From Pseudorhizobium endolithicum (lineage in GTDB: Bacteria; Pseudomonadota; Alphaproteobacteria; Rhizobiales; Rhizobiaceae), in contig NZ_CABFWF030000006.1 in the NCBI RefSeq assembly GCF_902153245.2, forward strand, positions 69,507 to 133,506: a stretch of DNA of 64,000 nucleotides, given 5' to 3'. The translations under genes were made by a program, and so were the position numbers. The stretch's first letter is position 1, and every line of letters begins with the position of its first letter. A model generated the notes under the pieces. That model was not told the DNA's origin, did no database searches, and saw nothing but the letters and a program-made list of their open reading frames with translations. Shown here in pieces: positions 1-7,069 of the stretch.

Positions 1-300
1 GTTCGGCTGCGCCAGAAGCGGGAGCGCCGGATGTCCGCTCGCCTCCGCGTCCCCCTCATAGGCCAGCCAGGGAACGGAGGCGGCCGCCTCCGCCACCAGC
101 CGCACGGCCCGATGCGCAACGGGGTTCCGCATGAAGCCCGCCCGTGCCAGCGCCCCATAGGAGCGGCCGGACCATCGGGCCGCCCCGTCGCTGGCGAAAA
201 TCGCAAAGCCACCCGCCGCCTTGGCTTCGACAGCCTGTCCTGCAGGCACGCCGCTTCCCCCGCCGCTGGCCGTCCAGGGCAGCCTGAATGGAGATTTCAT
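1..300 (-). CDS. Phage/GTA portal protein (HK97 type), N-terminal part
   Basis: The reading frame opens with ATG at 300 and runs off the left edge, so only the first 100 residues are visible. Residues ~45-75 (SYGALARAGFMRNPVAHRAV, then a stretch ending VPWLAYEG) match the N-terminus of HK97/GTA portal proteins. In that family the portal forms the dodecameric ring through which terminase packs DNA into the head. Large terminase lies upstream on the same strand, the usual head-gene order, but about 2.4 kb of other genes separate the two. The family call rests on the conserved N-terminal block. Whether this is a GTA or a defective prophage cannot be decided here because the capsid genes lie outside the window. 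Confidence 0.8.
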   Translation of the reverse strand, partial: MKSPFRLPWTASGGGSGVPAGQAVEAKAAGGFAIFASDGAARWSGRSYGALARAGFMRNPVAHRAVRLVAEAAASVPWLAYEGDAEASGHPALPLLAQPN

Positions 301-382
301 GATTCCGTCCCTTTTCAAATCGCAGGCCGAAGCCCCGCGCCCTGCTCCGGTCTGCTCTTCCAGACGACGCGAGAGCTTGCCC

Positions 383-997
383 TCAGTTCTGCGCCTGCTC
401 CCACATGATCCGCTCGACCCGCCGGAGCTCGCGGCGCGAGCGGATCTGGCGCGCCGTCGGCTTGTCGGAAACCAGTGCACGCCGGCCATCCTCGTGGCGC
501 ACCGTAAAGCTCCGCTCCGCCGCCACCATGCCGTCCTTCCAGGGATAGATCCCGACCGCAGTAAGGCCGAGCTCGCGCAGGTCGCCGATGCCGCGCGTGC
601 CGGTGCAATTTTCCATGGCCGCCAGTGCGATCTCCTCGAAGCTTCCGAGGTCGAGGTATTCTCCGACCGACACCGGCCCCTGAAACAGTTCGCTGCGCGG
701 GTCACTGCCCTGGCTCGCCACCCGCTCGATGTCGCTCAGCGAGCAGAAGAGCTCCCTGTCGTCGAAGGCGATCCTGACGAGCAGGCCCTGGATGAAGACG
801 ATCTCCGGGCTCATATTGGTCAGGATGCAGCGGGCGGAAAGCTTGTGGCCTCCGCCCCGGGTAATCAGGATCTTCGGCCGCAACTGGTGGCGATGGCTCA
901 TGTAGAAGAGCTGCAGATAGAGCACCCAGACCAACAGCGTGGCGACGCTCGCCACCGCCGAAACGACGCCATAGTTCTCGCTGAGCCACGCCCACAT
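383..997 (-). CDS. Hypothetical protein with one N-terminal membrane segment
   Basis: About 204 residues from ATG at 997; an in-frame start at 1030 would add 11 residues. One hydrophobic helix at residues ~8-30 is followed by a soluble domain of mixed composition with an Arg-rich C-terminus. This gives a single-pass inner-membrane topology with a large domain of unknown sidedness. No family is recognised. It lies between the HTH/TumE-like pair and the portal gene on the same strand, so it may be cargo of the packaging block. Codon use looks like the neighbouring genes. Function unknown. Confidence 0.7.
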   Translation of the reverse strand: MWAWLSENYGVVSAVASVATLLVWVLYLQLFYMSHRHQLRPKILITRGGGHKLSARCILTNMSPEIVFIQGLLVRIAFDDRELFCSLSDIERVASQGSDPRSELFQGPVSVGEYLDLGSFEEIALAAMENCTGTRGIGDLRELGLTAVGIYPWKDGMVAAERSFTVRHEDGRRALVSDKPTARQIRSRRELRRVERIMWEQAQN

Positions 998-1066
998 TCG
1001 CTTGCTCCTGATCGGCACCAGCGGATGCAACGAGGCGGCAACGGTCGGGTTCCCGCTCCGGTGGCT

Positions 1067-1429
1067 CTATGCCGCCTCCGTCAGGTTCATCTCTGCCACG
1101 ATCCGGTCCCAGCGAACGCAAATCGCGCCTGCGGTATTCTTCTCCACCAGCCCGACATCCAGCAGGGCCGAGACATCGGTGTGTACCCCGCGATAATCCC
1201 GCTGGAGCTTCTGCGATAACTGCCGGATGGATGTCGGCCCCTCGCCCTTCAGCGCACGCAAAAGCCGCCATCGGTTCGGCGTCAGCACCTTCAACAGCAG
1301 GTCCATGCTCTCGAACGCGATCTCCGCCGGCTGTTCGTCGAGATCGCCGCAGTCAATCCGGCGGGCAGCTTCGGCCGCTTCATCGAAGAAGCTTCCGATA
1401 CCCGTCGCCTGCAGTCGAACTTCGCTCAT
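1067..1429 (-). CDS. Winged-helix antitoxin-like regulator (TumA/HVO_A0114 type)
   Basis: A 120-residue protein. Residues ~45-105 form a winged helix-turn-helix (LLKVLTPNRWRLLRALKGEG, then SIRQLSQKLQRDYRGVHTDV) like the HVO_A0114-type DNA-binding proteins paired with TumE-family toxins. Its ATG overlaps the upstream gene's stop as ATGA, indicating translational coupling. It aligns through the whole domain with the protein at 57907-58263, including the RD-(F/Y)-(K/R)-GV-(Y/H)-TDV core. The inferred role is to neutralise the partner protein and repress the pair's promoter. The family link is from memory and activity is untested. Confidence 0.75.
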   Translation of the reverse strand: MSEVRLQATGIGSFFDEAAEAARRIDCGDLDEQPAEIAFESMDLLLKVLTPNRWRLLRALKGEGPTSIRQLSQKLQRDYRGVHTDVSALLDVGLVEKNTAGAICVRWDRIVAEMNLTEAA

Positions 1430-1713
1430 GTCATCATCTCCCGTTCGACGTCGACCTCGAAATCGCGGATCAACTGCTCAAGGCTGGAGAACCGATACGG
1501 TTCCTCCCGGCTTCGGTAGTGCCGGTGGTCACCTTTGCCCTTCTCGTTGTCGTAGCCGATGATGCGTTCTCCCGGGCGACCGAAGAAGAGCGAGTATTTC
1601 AATCCATGCGGCCACTCGCGGCTTGCCGCGGGAAGTCGCGAGACCCGCATCTGGATGATCCTGCCGTCATCGAGAAGCAGCTTGCGGTCGAGGATCAGAC
1701 TTGCCGGCGCCAT
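1426..1713 (-). CDS. TumE-like (DUF6516) toxin candidate
   Basis: A 95-residue protein in the family annotated as TumE toxins (formerly DUF6516). Its signature is a central KYSLFF strand followed by DNEKGKGDHRHYRSREEPY and then FSSLEQLIRDF. Earlier starts exist (TTG at 1740, ATG at 1731). ATG at 1713 is preferred because from there the protein aligns residue for residue with its paralogue at 58229-58543. The conserved D-N-E-x-G-K-G-D-H-R-H block is a plausible active site, which is inference. It is read first in the pair, with its stop overlapping the HTH gene's start. It lies downstream of the lysin gene inside the packaging block. Confidence 0.72.
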   Translation of the reverse strand: MAPASLILDRKLLLDDGRIIQMRVSRLPAASREWPHGLKYSLFFGRPGERIIGYDNEKGKGDHRHYRSREEPYRFSSLEQLIRDFEVDVEREMMT

Positions 1714-1746
1714 TGATGTCAACGATACCATATGCTCCAATTTCCA

Positions 1747-2379
1747 TCAACGACCCAGTGCCCGCGCAAACTCCCGCGCATGCCCCGCCACAAGGTCGGC
1801 CCGGTCGCGGCCGTTGATGATCTTGCGCGCGCCCACCCAGTCCTCGCGGCCCGGACCGAAATAGTCGTCCAGACGGTGGCCGGTGAAGCTGCCGCGGCGC
1901 ATGCCCTCGATCAGGATCGCCACCGACACGTCCATCTCCATCGCCCGGCCGGGATCGGCGACGAGGTCGATCCCCGTCACCTCCGACATCGCTTCGTAAT
2001 TCCGCCGATGGGTCAGTTGCACCAGGCCGCGGCCGAGCCAGGATTTGCCCTCCCCGTCCCGCCGCCAATAGGGTGTCTTCACCGTTCCCAGCCGCCCGGC
2101 GGCAAAGGCGGCGTTCAGCCGCCGGATCGCCTCCGCATCCGTCCGCGCCAGCGTCTCGCGCACCGGCTGCATGGTCGCCGCCGTCTCGTGGAAGGCGGCC
2201 GCCAGCACATAGGCCAGTTCCCGCCGGCCCGTCCCGGCGCCGTCGTCCCCCGTATGCGCGCACCAGCCGTCCAGGATCGCGGAAAGCCCTTCCACCTGCT
2301 TGTGGGTCAGCTTCCCCCGAAACGGTTTCTGCCTCACCCGTGCAAAGAAAGATGGGCGGTGGAGCTTGTCGGAATGCAT
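1747..2379 (-). CDS. Glycoside hydrolase family 19-like lysin
   Basis: A 210-residue protein resembling phage-type GH19 chitinase/lysozyme endolysins, which cleave the glycan of peptidoglycan. The segment LAYVLAAAFHETAATMQPVR carries the family's catalytic-Glu region (HET), and a GRGLVQLTHRRNYE block follows at ~125-140. There is no signal peptide or membrane anchor, so release would need a holin or cell lysis. ATG at 2379 is chosen because GGGAG sits 8 nt upstream; a TTG at 2418 would add 13 residues with no such site. It is likely the first gene of the insert lying between terminase and portal. Confidence 0.72.
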   Translation of the reverse strand: MHSDKLHRPSFFARVRQKPFRGKLTHKQVEGLSAILDGWCAHTGDDGAGTGRRELAYVLAAAFHETAATMQPVRETLARTDAEAIRRLNAAFAAGRLGTVKTPYWRRDGEGKSWLGRGLVQLTHRRNYEAMSEVTGIDLVADPGRAMEMDVSVAILIEGMRRGSFTGHRLDDYFGPGREDWVGARKIINGRDRADLVAGHAREFARALGR

Positions 2380-2422
2380 GGCAAGTACTCCCGTTGGAGA
2401 GAATTCACTCGCTTTCAATCGG

Positions 2423-2438
2423 TTTAGAAAAAACTAAA
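2423..2438. promoter_or_regulatory. AT-rich inverted repeat between divergent genes
   Basis: TTTAG-AAAAAA-CTAAA is a 5-bp-arm inverted repeat in the AT-rich gap between the lysin (minus) and a small plus-strand gene at 2536. It is placed as a divergent promoter or operator would be. No -10/-35 pair can be assigned firmly. Confidence 0.35.
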
Positions 2439-2535
2439 TCGTTTGAACTGCTTAGGCGCAGATTTACAAATCCTTCATCTTGTGGAACCAACGGCGCCAC
2501 AGGACGTTTTGGTCGGCCTTTGAGATGGAGAGATC

Positions 2536-2676
2536 ATGATGATGAACCAGCAAGCCCCGGCCCTTCAGCCCAAGCAGCAGCCCATCCCGCAGCACGTTCT
2601 CGATCGTCTTGAATCCGAATGGCGCCAGATGCGGGAGGCGTCCCTGCCCCAGCCGCGCCTCCAGGCCGCCGAATAG
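2536..2676 (+). CDS. Small Gln/Pro-rich protein, 46 residues
   Basis: A short open frame with a good ribosome site: GGAG lies 5, 8 and 11 nt before three successive ATG codons. The product starts MMMNQQAPALQPKQQPIPQH and continues with a charged amphipathic stretch (VLDRLESEWRQMREASL). It ends 1 nt before the convergent terminase stop, so it neatly fills the gap. There is no signal peptide or membrane helix and no family is recognised. Its codon use is consistent with real coding. It could be a regulator or small partner of the packaging block, but nothing in the sequence shows this. Confidence 0.5.
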   Translation: MMMNQQAPALQPKQQPIPQHVLDRLESEWRQMREASLPQPRLQAAE

Positions 2677-2677
2677 T

Positions 2678-4105
2678 CTAGATCCCCCGCACCCGCGGCT
2701 CTCCCTGCCCCTCGATCAGGAGAGCCGTGAGCGCCCAGACCAGCGCGTCCAGCCGGTCGGGCGAGCGGCCCGAGGACAAACCCTCGGGCCCGAAATCACA
2801 CATCTGGTCTTCCAGTTCCACGAACCGACCCGCATGCACCACCCGCCGCTGCTCGTAGAGGGCGGCAACCGGTTCGGCGCGCAGGTATTTGCCGCGCGTT
2901 GCCCGAACCAGCGTCAGCGGCAGGGAGACGTCGACGCTTCTCAGCATCGCCGCCACCATCTCGCCGCCCTGGTTCACCTCGGCAACGATCCTGTCGGCGG
3001 CAAACCGCCGGTAGGTATTAGCCACGGCCTTTGCCCAGCCGGCCGGCGTCATGCCCTCCACGGAACAATCGGCCAGCACCACCGCCCGTCCGCCCGCATC
3101 CAGCCCCGCCACGACGATGCCGCAGCAGGAATGCTCGCCGGAACCGGAGGGTGGATCGACCGCCACGACGATCCGCCGCAGCGCCTCCGTCACCCGCACC
3201 GTGCAGGCCTCGATCTCGGCGCGCTTCCAAAGCGCATCCTCGCGGTCCTCGATCAGTTCGCCGTCGATCTCCTGCCGCCCGAGCCTTGTCCCGCCATAGC
3301 GCTTCTGCAGCTCGATGAGGAAGCCGGGCGCCAGGTTCTTCGCATTGTCCCTGGTCGCAATCCGCACCAGCCGCGTGCCATCCTCGCCCATCAGCCGTTT
3401 CAGGAGCGGCACCGGCCGCGGCGTCGTCGTCACAAGCTGACGCGGGTCGCGGCCGAGCCTCAGGCCGAACTGCAGCATGTCGAAGGTCTCCTCCGCATGC
3501 TTCCACTTCGCCAGTTCGTCGCACCAGGCATAGTGAAACTGCGGCCCGCGCAGGCTTTCCGGATCCTCGGAAGAGAAGATCTGCGCCACCGCGCCGTTCG
3601 GCCAGACAAGCCGCCGGCGCGAGATCTCGAACTCGGGCCTGTGGCGCCCGCGGGCGATCCGGCAGATGCCGGAAACCCCGTCCACCATCACCTCGCGCGC
3701 CTCGCCCAGCGTTTCCGCCACCAGCGCGATCCGAAGCTGCGAGCGGCCAACCTCTGCCGAGACCAGCGCCTGCACCCATTCCGCCCCGGCCCTCGTCTTG
3801 CCCGAACCCCGCCCGCCCATCACCAGCCATGTCCGCCAGTCCCCCGGCGGCGGCCTTTGCTCGCGCCGGCCAGCAAAGCGCCACTCGCGCTCGAATCCGA
3901 GGTGGAAATCCTCGTACGGATCTTCGCTCCCCGTGGTGAGATAAGGCGACGCGTCCTTTGGACCACTCTCGCTCCTTGAGGGGGAGATGCCCGGCAGGGC
4001 AGAGGGGGGTATTCCCACAGGCGCTGAGCCGACCTCCTGCGCACAGGTAGGACCGCCTACCGCTTCCCTCGCCTCCGGCAACCTCTCGTCCTCAAGAGAC
4101 GGCAT
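2678..4105 (-). CDS. Large terminase subunit (GTA/phage DNA-packaging ATPase)
   Basis: The packaging motor ATPase/nuclease. The Walker A motif is in WLVMGGRGSGKTRAGAEWVQ and the Walker B-like segment is in FHYAWCDELAKWKHAEE. The C-terminal RNase-H-like nuclease carries VVAVDPPSG, then VAEVNQGGEM, then SPDRLDALVWA. This is the family that precedes the portal gene in rhodobacterial and rhizobial GTA clusters. The start is uncertain. The frame stays open to 4387, ATG at 4105 gives 475 residues, and family members usually have only 30-50 residues before Walker A. The extra N-terminus here contains a mosaic-repeat-like sequence (3971-4011), so the true start may be downstream or altered by insertion. 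Confidence 0.88.
   Translation of the reverse strand: MPSLEDERLPEAREAVGGPTCAQEVGSAPVGIPPSALPGISPSRSESGPKDASPYLTTGSEDPYEDFHLGFEREWRFAGRREQRPPPGDWRTWLVMGGRGSGKTRAGAEWVQALVSAEVGRSQLRIALVAETLGEAREVMVDGVSGICRIARGRHRPEFEISRRRLVWPNGAVAQIFSSEDPESLRGPQFHYAWCDELAKWKHAEETFDMLQFGLRLGRDPRQLVTTTPRPVPLLKRLMGEDGTRLVRIATRDNAKNLAPGFLIELQKRYGGTRLGRQEIDGELIEDREDALWKRAEIEACTVRVTEALRRIVVAVDPPSGSGEHSCCGIVVAGLDAGGRAVVLADCSVEGMTPAGWAKAVANTYRRFAADRIVAEVNQGGEMVAAMLRSVDVSLPLTLVRATRGKYLRAEPVAALYEQRRVVHAGRFVELEDQMCDFGPEGLSSGRSPDRLDALVWALTALLIEGQGEPRVRGI
3971..4011. repeat. Rhizobial mosaic (RIME-like) repeat fragment
   Basis: The stretch holding GAGGGGGAGATGCCCGGCAG then GGCAGAGGGGGG resembles the palindromic intergenic mosaic repeats common in Rhizobium and relatives. 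It shares a CCCTGCCGG-CA-CT-CCCC core (opposite strand) with 36098-36135 in this window. It lies inside the 5' end of the terminase frame, where a dispersed intergenic repeat is unexpected. The element family is recognised from memory, with no database comparison. Confidence 0.45.
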
Positions 4106-4169
4106 CGCCGCTTGCGGGCCGTGTCCCTCCACGTCTCTGCCGATCACCGCCCCCAGTGCCGTACCCAGG

Positions 4170-4874
4170 TCAACCGCGCGTCTCGCCGTTTCCCGGGCCA
4201 CGACAATCCTCTCGAAGCCCCGGCCCATGCCCGAGGACACCTTCACCGTCTTGCCCAGAAGCTTCTCGTTTCGCTGCCTGATCGTCCGTTGGCTGTCTGG
4301 CTTGGTCGCCGAGACGCTCCAATACCCAGGCTGGCGGACCGTCGCGCTTCCAGGCCTCGTAAAGATGGAAGGCATTTTCATCGGCACGGTCCTTGATCAT
4401 CTGGATGAAGCGTTCCTTCGCCTCCCCATACCCACTTGCCTCCGCCGCACGCTCCGCCTCGTCCGCCCGGTCGCGGGCAAGCTGGCGCTGCAGGCTGTCG
4501 ACCTTCTCCAGCGTCCGGACGATCAGCGACATGGCGTCGGTCGCCGCCTTGATGTCGGCGCGGGCAAGCTTTCCCGCCGTCTCGTCGCCACCGGCAAGCA
4601 GCCGTTCGGCGGCAACCCGCATGGCCCGGAAGGCGTCAAACTGCCCGCGCATCTCGACCGTCATCTCGTTCAGGAGCCGCCGAAGCTCTTCCGCTGCGGA
4701 AACCTGGGGCCCCTCCGCCGACTTGGTTTCCAGAACCACTTCCCGGACGTCCTCCGCCAGCGGATCGTCCTCGGGCAGCGCCTCGCGATAGGCGGGCGCC
4801 GCCTCCCAGCAGCCGAACAGCGCAAGGTCCACCGCCAACGGATCGAAGGCGTCAGGTTGATCGGCATGTTCCAC
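4170..4874 (-). CDS. Small-terminase-like protein (GTA g1 position)
   Basis: A 234-residue acidic, largely helical protein without membrane segments, immediately upstream of the large terminase. That is where GTA clusters carry the small terminase (g1). The GTG start at 4874 has GGAGA 8 nt upstream. The middle (~80-150) is rich in Ala, Glu, Arg and Leu with heptad-like spacing, which suits a coiled coil. The last ~50 residues lose the helical pattern and become Gly/Gln-rich. No sequence family is firmly recognised, so the role is inferred from position alone. Confidence 0.7.
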   Translation of the reverse strand: MEHADQPDAFDPLAVDLALFGCWEAAPAYREALPEDDPLAEDVREVVLETKSAEGPQVSAAEELRRLLNEMTVEMRGQFDAFRAMRVAAERLLAGGDETAGKLARADIKAATDAMSLIVRTLEKVDSLQRQLARDRADEAERAAEASGYGEAKERFIQMIKDRADENAFHLYEAWKRDGPPAWVLERLGDQARQPTDDQAAKREASGQDGEGVLGHGPGLREDCRGPGNGETRG

Positions 4875-4952
4875 GGCAAATCTCCAGCCATGCGCCGGCG
4901 CCCGGCGAGCCTGAAAAAGGCTCCGGCGACAGAGGCATCCGGCGTCAGAACG

Positions 4953-4981
4953 AAAAAAGGCCCGGCGCAGGGGGCCGGGCC
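4953..4981 (-). terminator. Intrinsic terminator of the candidate small RNA
   Basis: Read on the minus strand, a GGCCCGGCC/GCCGGGCC hairpin (4959-4981) is followed directly by six U residues (4953-4958). No protein-coding gene ends just before it on this strand, so it needs a non-coding transcript to explain it. Confidence 0.8.
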
Positions 4982-5038
4982 AGCTTTGACTGGAAGGCCT
5001 GCAACCCGGCTGCCGGCCGGCTACAGATCTTCGACTAT
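4953..5038 (-). ncRNA. Candidate trans-acting small RNA, about 86 nt
   Basis: On the minus strand a near-consensus sigma-70 promoter (TTGACG, 17 bp, TAGGGT) ends at 5045 and a textbook terminator with a six-U tail ends at 4953. Between them no reading frame is preserved. Transcription from about 5038 would give an RNA of ~86 nt with an internal CCGGC/GCCGG stem, the terminator stem and a single-stranded linker. This is the architecture of Hfq-type sRNAs. It sits between the small-terminase gene and glsA. It is not a tRNA: there is no acceptor or T-arm pattern. It could belong to a known alphaproteobacterial sRNA family that I could not name. Confidence 0.6.
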
Positions 5039-5044
5039 GCCTGA

Positions 5045-5073
5045 ACCCTACCAGACGACCGTAACGCCGTCAA
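5045..5073 (-). promoter_or_regulatory. Sigma-70 promoter of the candidate small RNA
   Basis: The -35 element TTGACG (5068-5073) and -10 element TAGGGT (5045-5050) are separated by exactly 17 bp on the minus strand, 7 bp before the inferred start. Confidence 0.6.
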
Positions 5074-5194
5074 GGATTAAATTCCTATCACGGTGATTTT
5101 ATAGGGAGCCATCTCCTCTCCGCCTCCCCCACTGACCTACCCCCTCCCCAGCCCCGCCCTAAATGCCCGCCCCGAAACGAAAGGCAGGCATGGC

Positions 5195-6175
5195 ATGAAC
5201 AACCCCTTGCAGGACACCAGGGCGCTGAAGGCGATCCTCGAGGAGGTGGTGGAGGATGTCCGCAAGGCCGCCCCCGGCATCTATGAGAAAGCCGTCAGGC
5301 AAGCGGAGGAGTGCGACAAGCCGCAGCCTAAGAAGGCCGACTTCGAGAAGTTCGGCATTGCCGTCCATACCCGCATGGGCGAGCTTGTCTCGGCCGGCAA
5401 TGCCGGCGTCGGCTTTCCCATCCAGTCGATCTCGAAGGTGTTTGCGCTGGAAGTGGCGCTGCAGGCGGTCGGCGAAAAGCTCTGGAAGCGCATGGGCCGC
5501 GAGCCATCTGGCGATCCCTTCAACTCGATCATCGACCTGGAGCGCGACCGCGGCATCCCGCGCAATCCCTTCATCAATGCCGGCGCGCTGGTGGTCTGCG
5601 ACATCCTCGTCGGCATCGGCGGCAATGCCGGGCCGAACCGCCACGTGGTCAGGTTCCTCGAAAACCTGCTCGACGACCGGACGCTCGATTTCGACAGGAC
5701 GGTGATGGAAAGCGACCGCACGGGCGGCGACCTCAACCGCTCGCTGATGTACATGGCCCGCCACTACGGCAATCTCGACCATCCGGTGGAGAAGGTGATG
5801 GACGCCTATATCCACCAGTGCGCCATCACGCTGGATTGCCGCGGACTGGCCAGGGCCGGCTGCTTCCTGATGCTCGACGATCCGGATGACGGCGAGGAGG
5901 TGACGGTGGCGGCCGCACGCCGGGCGCGCCGCATCCTCGCCGTCATGATGCTTTGCGGCCAGTATGACGGCTCGGGAGATTTCGCCTATCGCGTCGGCCT
6001 GCCCGCCAAGTCGGGCGTCGGCGGCGGCATCCTGGCGATCGCACCGCATCGGGCCTCTATTGCCGCCTGGTCGCCGGCGCTCGATCCGATGGGCAATAGC
6101 TGGCTTGGGACGCTAGGCTTGGAGCTCCTGTCGAAGAAGACCGATTGGTCGGTCTTCGGTCGCGCAAGGCATTGA
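5195..6175 (+). CDS. glsA: Glutaminase
   Basis: Hydrolyses L-glutamine to glutamate and ammonia in the cytoplasm. At 326 residues it has the usual length of bacterial serine-dependent glutaminases. The beta-lactamase-like SxxK catalytic motif is at residues 78-81 (FPIQSISKVF). The family blocks EPSGDPFNSI (~105) and NPFINAGALVV (~127-137) follow, and the C-terminus has GVGGGILA. Its start gives the expected N-terminal helix. It has no close same-strand partner and is separated from the sRNA by its own upstream region. The assignment is firm. Confidence 0.95.
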   Translation: MNNPLQDTRALKAILEEVVEDVRKAAPGIYEKAVRQAEECDKPQPKKADFEKFGIAVHTRMGELVSAGNAGVGFPIQSISKVFALEVALQAVGEKLWKRMGREPSGDPFNSIIDLERDRGIPRNPFINAGALVVCDILVGIGGNAGPNRHVVRFLENLLDDRTLDFDRTVMESDRTGGDLNRSLMYMARHYGNLDHPVEKVMDAYIHQCAITLDCRGLARAGCFLMLDDPDDGEEVTVAAARRARRILAVMMLCGQYDGSGDFAYRVGLPAKSGVGGGILAIAPHRASIAAWSPALDPMGNSWLGTLGLELLSKKTDWSVFGRARH

Positions 6176-6191
6176 TCCGACAGGATATCGG

Positions 6192-6446
6192 TTACCAGCC
6201 ATCGCGGTCGCGCTGGCGCCTGCGTTGTTCATCCTCGCGAGGCATGGGTGGAGGCGTGAGCGCCTTCTTCAGGTCGATGCCGGCAAGCTCGTCGATCACC
6301 AGCAGATAGAGAAGATAGATGGATACGGCAGCCATCCAGAAGCCGGTCCAGCCACCGACGCGAAGGCCGGTGCCGATGGAAAGCTGAAGCGCGATGAAGG
6401 CCAGTGCGCAAAATCCGATTTGGCTCAATCTAAGCATGTCGGTCAC
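6192..6446 (-). CDS. Small two-helix membrane protein
   Basis: 84 residues with two hydrophobic segments (~8-26 and ~34-52). A charged cytoplasmic-type tail (PMPREDEQRRRQRDRDGW) follows. No family is recognised. It converges on glsA with a 16-bp gap and stands alone on its strand before the DUF2798 protein. The composition (Pro-rich linker, Arg-rich tail) looks like a genuine small inner-membrane protein rather than a chance frame. Function unknown. Confidence 0.65.
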   Translation of the reverse strand: MTDMLRLSQIGFCALAFIALQLSIGTGLRVGGWTGFWMAAVSIYLLYLLVIDELAGIDLKKALTPPPMPREDEQRRRQRDRDGW

Positions 6447-6565
6447 CTGGATCCGAGTGGGTGATGCCGCAGAAACATTATACTAAAGTCTAGGTTCCCC
6501 GAAAAGTTCTGCGAACGAAGCAGGCGCCGGAATCGCAGGATCCCGGCTCCTGTTTTCCGTTGCGC

Positions 6566-6802
6566 TCAGGCAGCCCTGCGCCCGAGCCCCCGGATGCGGA
6601 AGGCAACGTTGAAGGCAAGCTTGCTGACGATGATCGACAGCACGAAGGCGATCGGCCAGGCGGTGATGAAATTCTTCATCCAGACCTGCAGCCATTTCGG
6701 CGTCAGGCCGAGTTCCAGCAGGCTGAAAATGCCCGTCATCAGGAAGGCCATGGTCATGGAAATGAGGAACTGCGCAATCAGGATGGTTTTCTTGTCGGCC
6801 AT
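6566..6802 (-). CDS. DUF2798 membrane protein
   Basis: 79 residues with two membrane helices (~8-28 and ~48-68), typical of the DUF2798 family, whose function is unknown. ATG at 6802 is chosen over a start 25 codons upstream because GGAG sits just before it and the product then begins MADKKTILIAQFLIS as in relatives. It ends in an Arg-rich tail. The upstream region to 7069 contains GC-rich inverted repeats and no other gene. Confidence 0.75.
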   Translation of the reverse strand: MADKKTILIAQFLISMTMAFLMTGIFSLLELGLTPKWLQVWMKNFITAWPIAFVLSIIVSKLAFNVAFRIRGLGRRAA

Positions 6803-7069
6803 GAAATTCTCCAGGGGTCGGGGAACGGAGAATGATGGCGTCGAAGCACCCATCAAAGCACCACTCCCCCTGTTCAAGGGTGGTGCCGTGGGTTCGCGGG
6901 TCGGCCCGCGACTGGATCCCGCTCAAGCGGGGGCCGGAATAACCAAACCGGCCTCGCAATCTTTTCGACGCGCCGTGAATGCCGCCCGTCTTGCGGTCTG
7001 TCAAGCCTGCGCCGGAACAATCGCAAAGCCCTCCCGTTAGCACGGCACCATTTCCGGAAAGGGCTTTCC

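Noticed and set aside
4981-5100. Possible tRNA in the gap before glsA
   Set aside because: No acceptor-stem complementarity, no GTTCRA T-loop and no CCA-compatible end; the promoter-terminator reading as a small RNA fits better.
6880-6950. GC-rich inverted repeats between the DUF2798 and paoA genes considered as an intrinsic terminator
   Set aside because: No T-run follows on either strand and the arms are imperfect; it may be a dispersed repeat remnant but cannot be typed.
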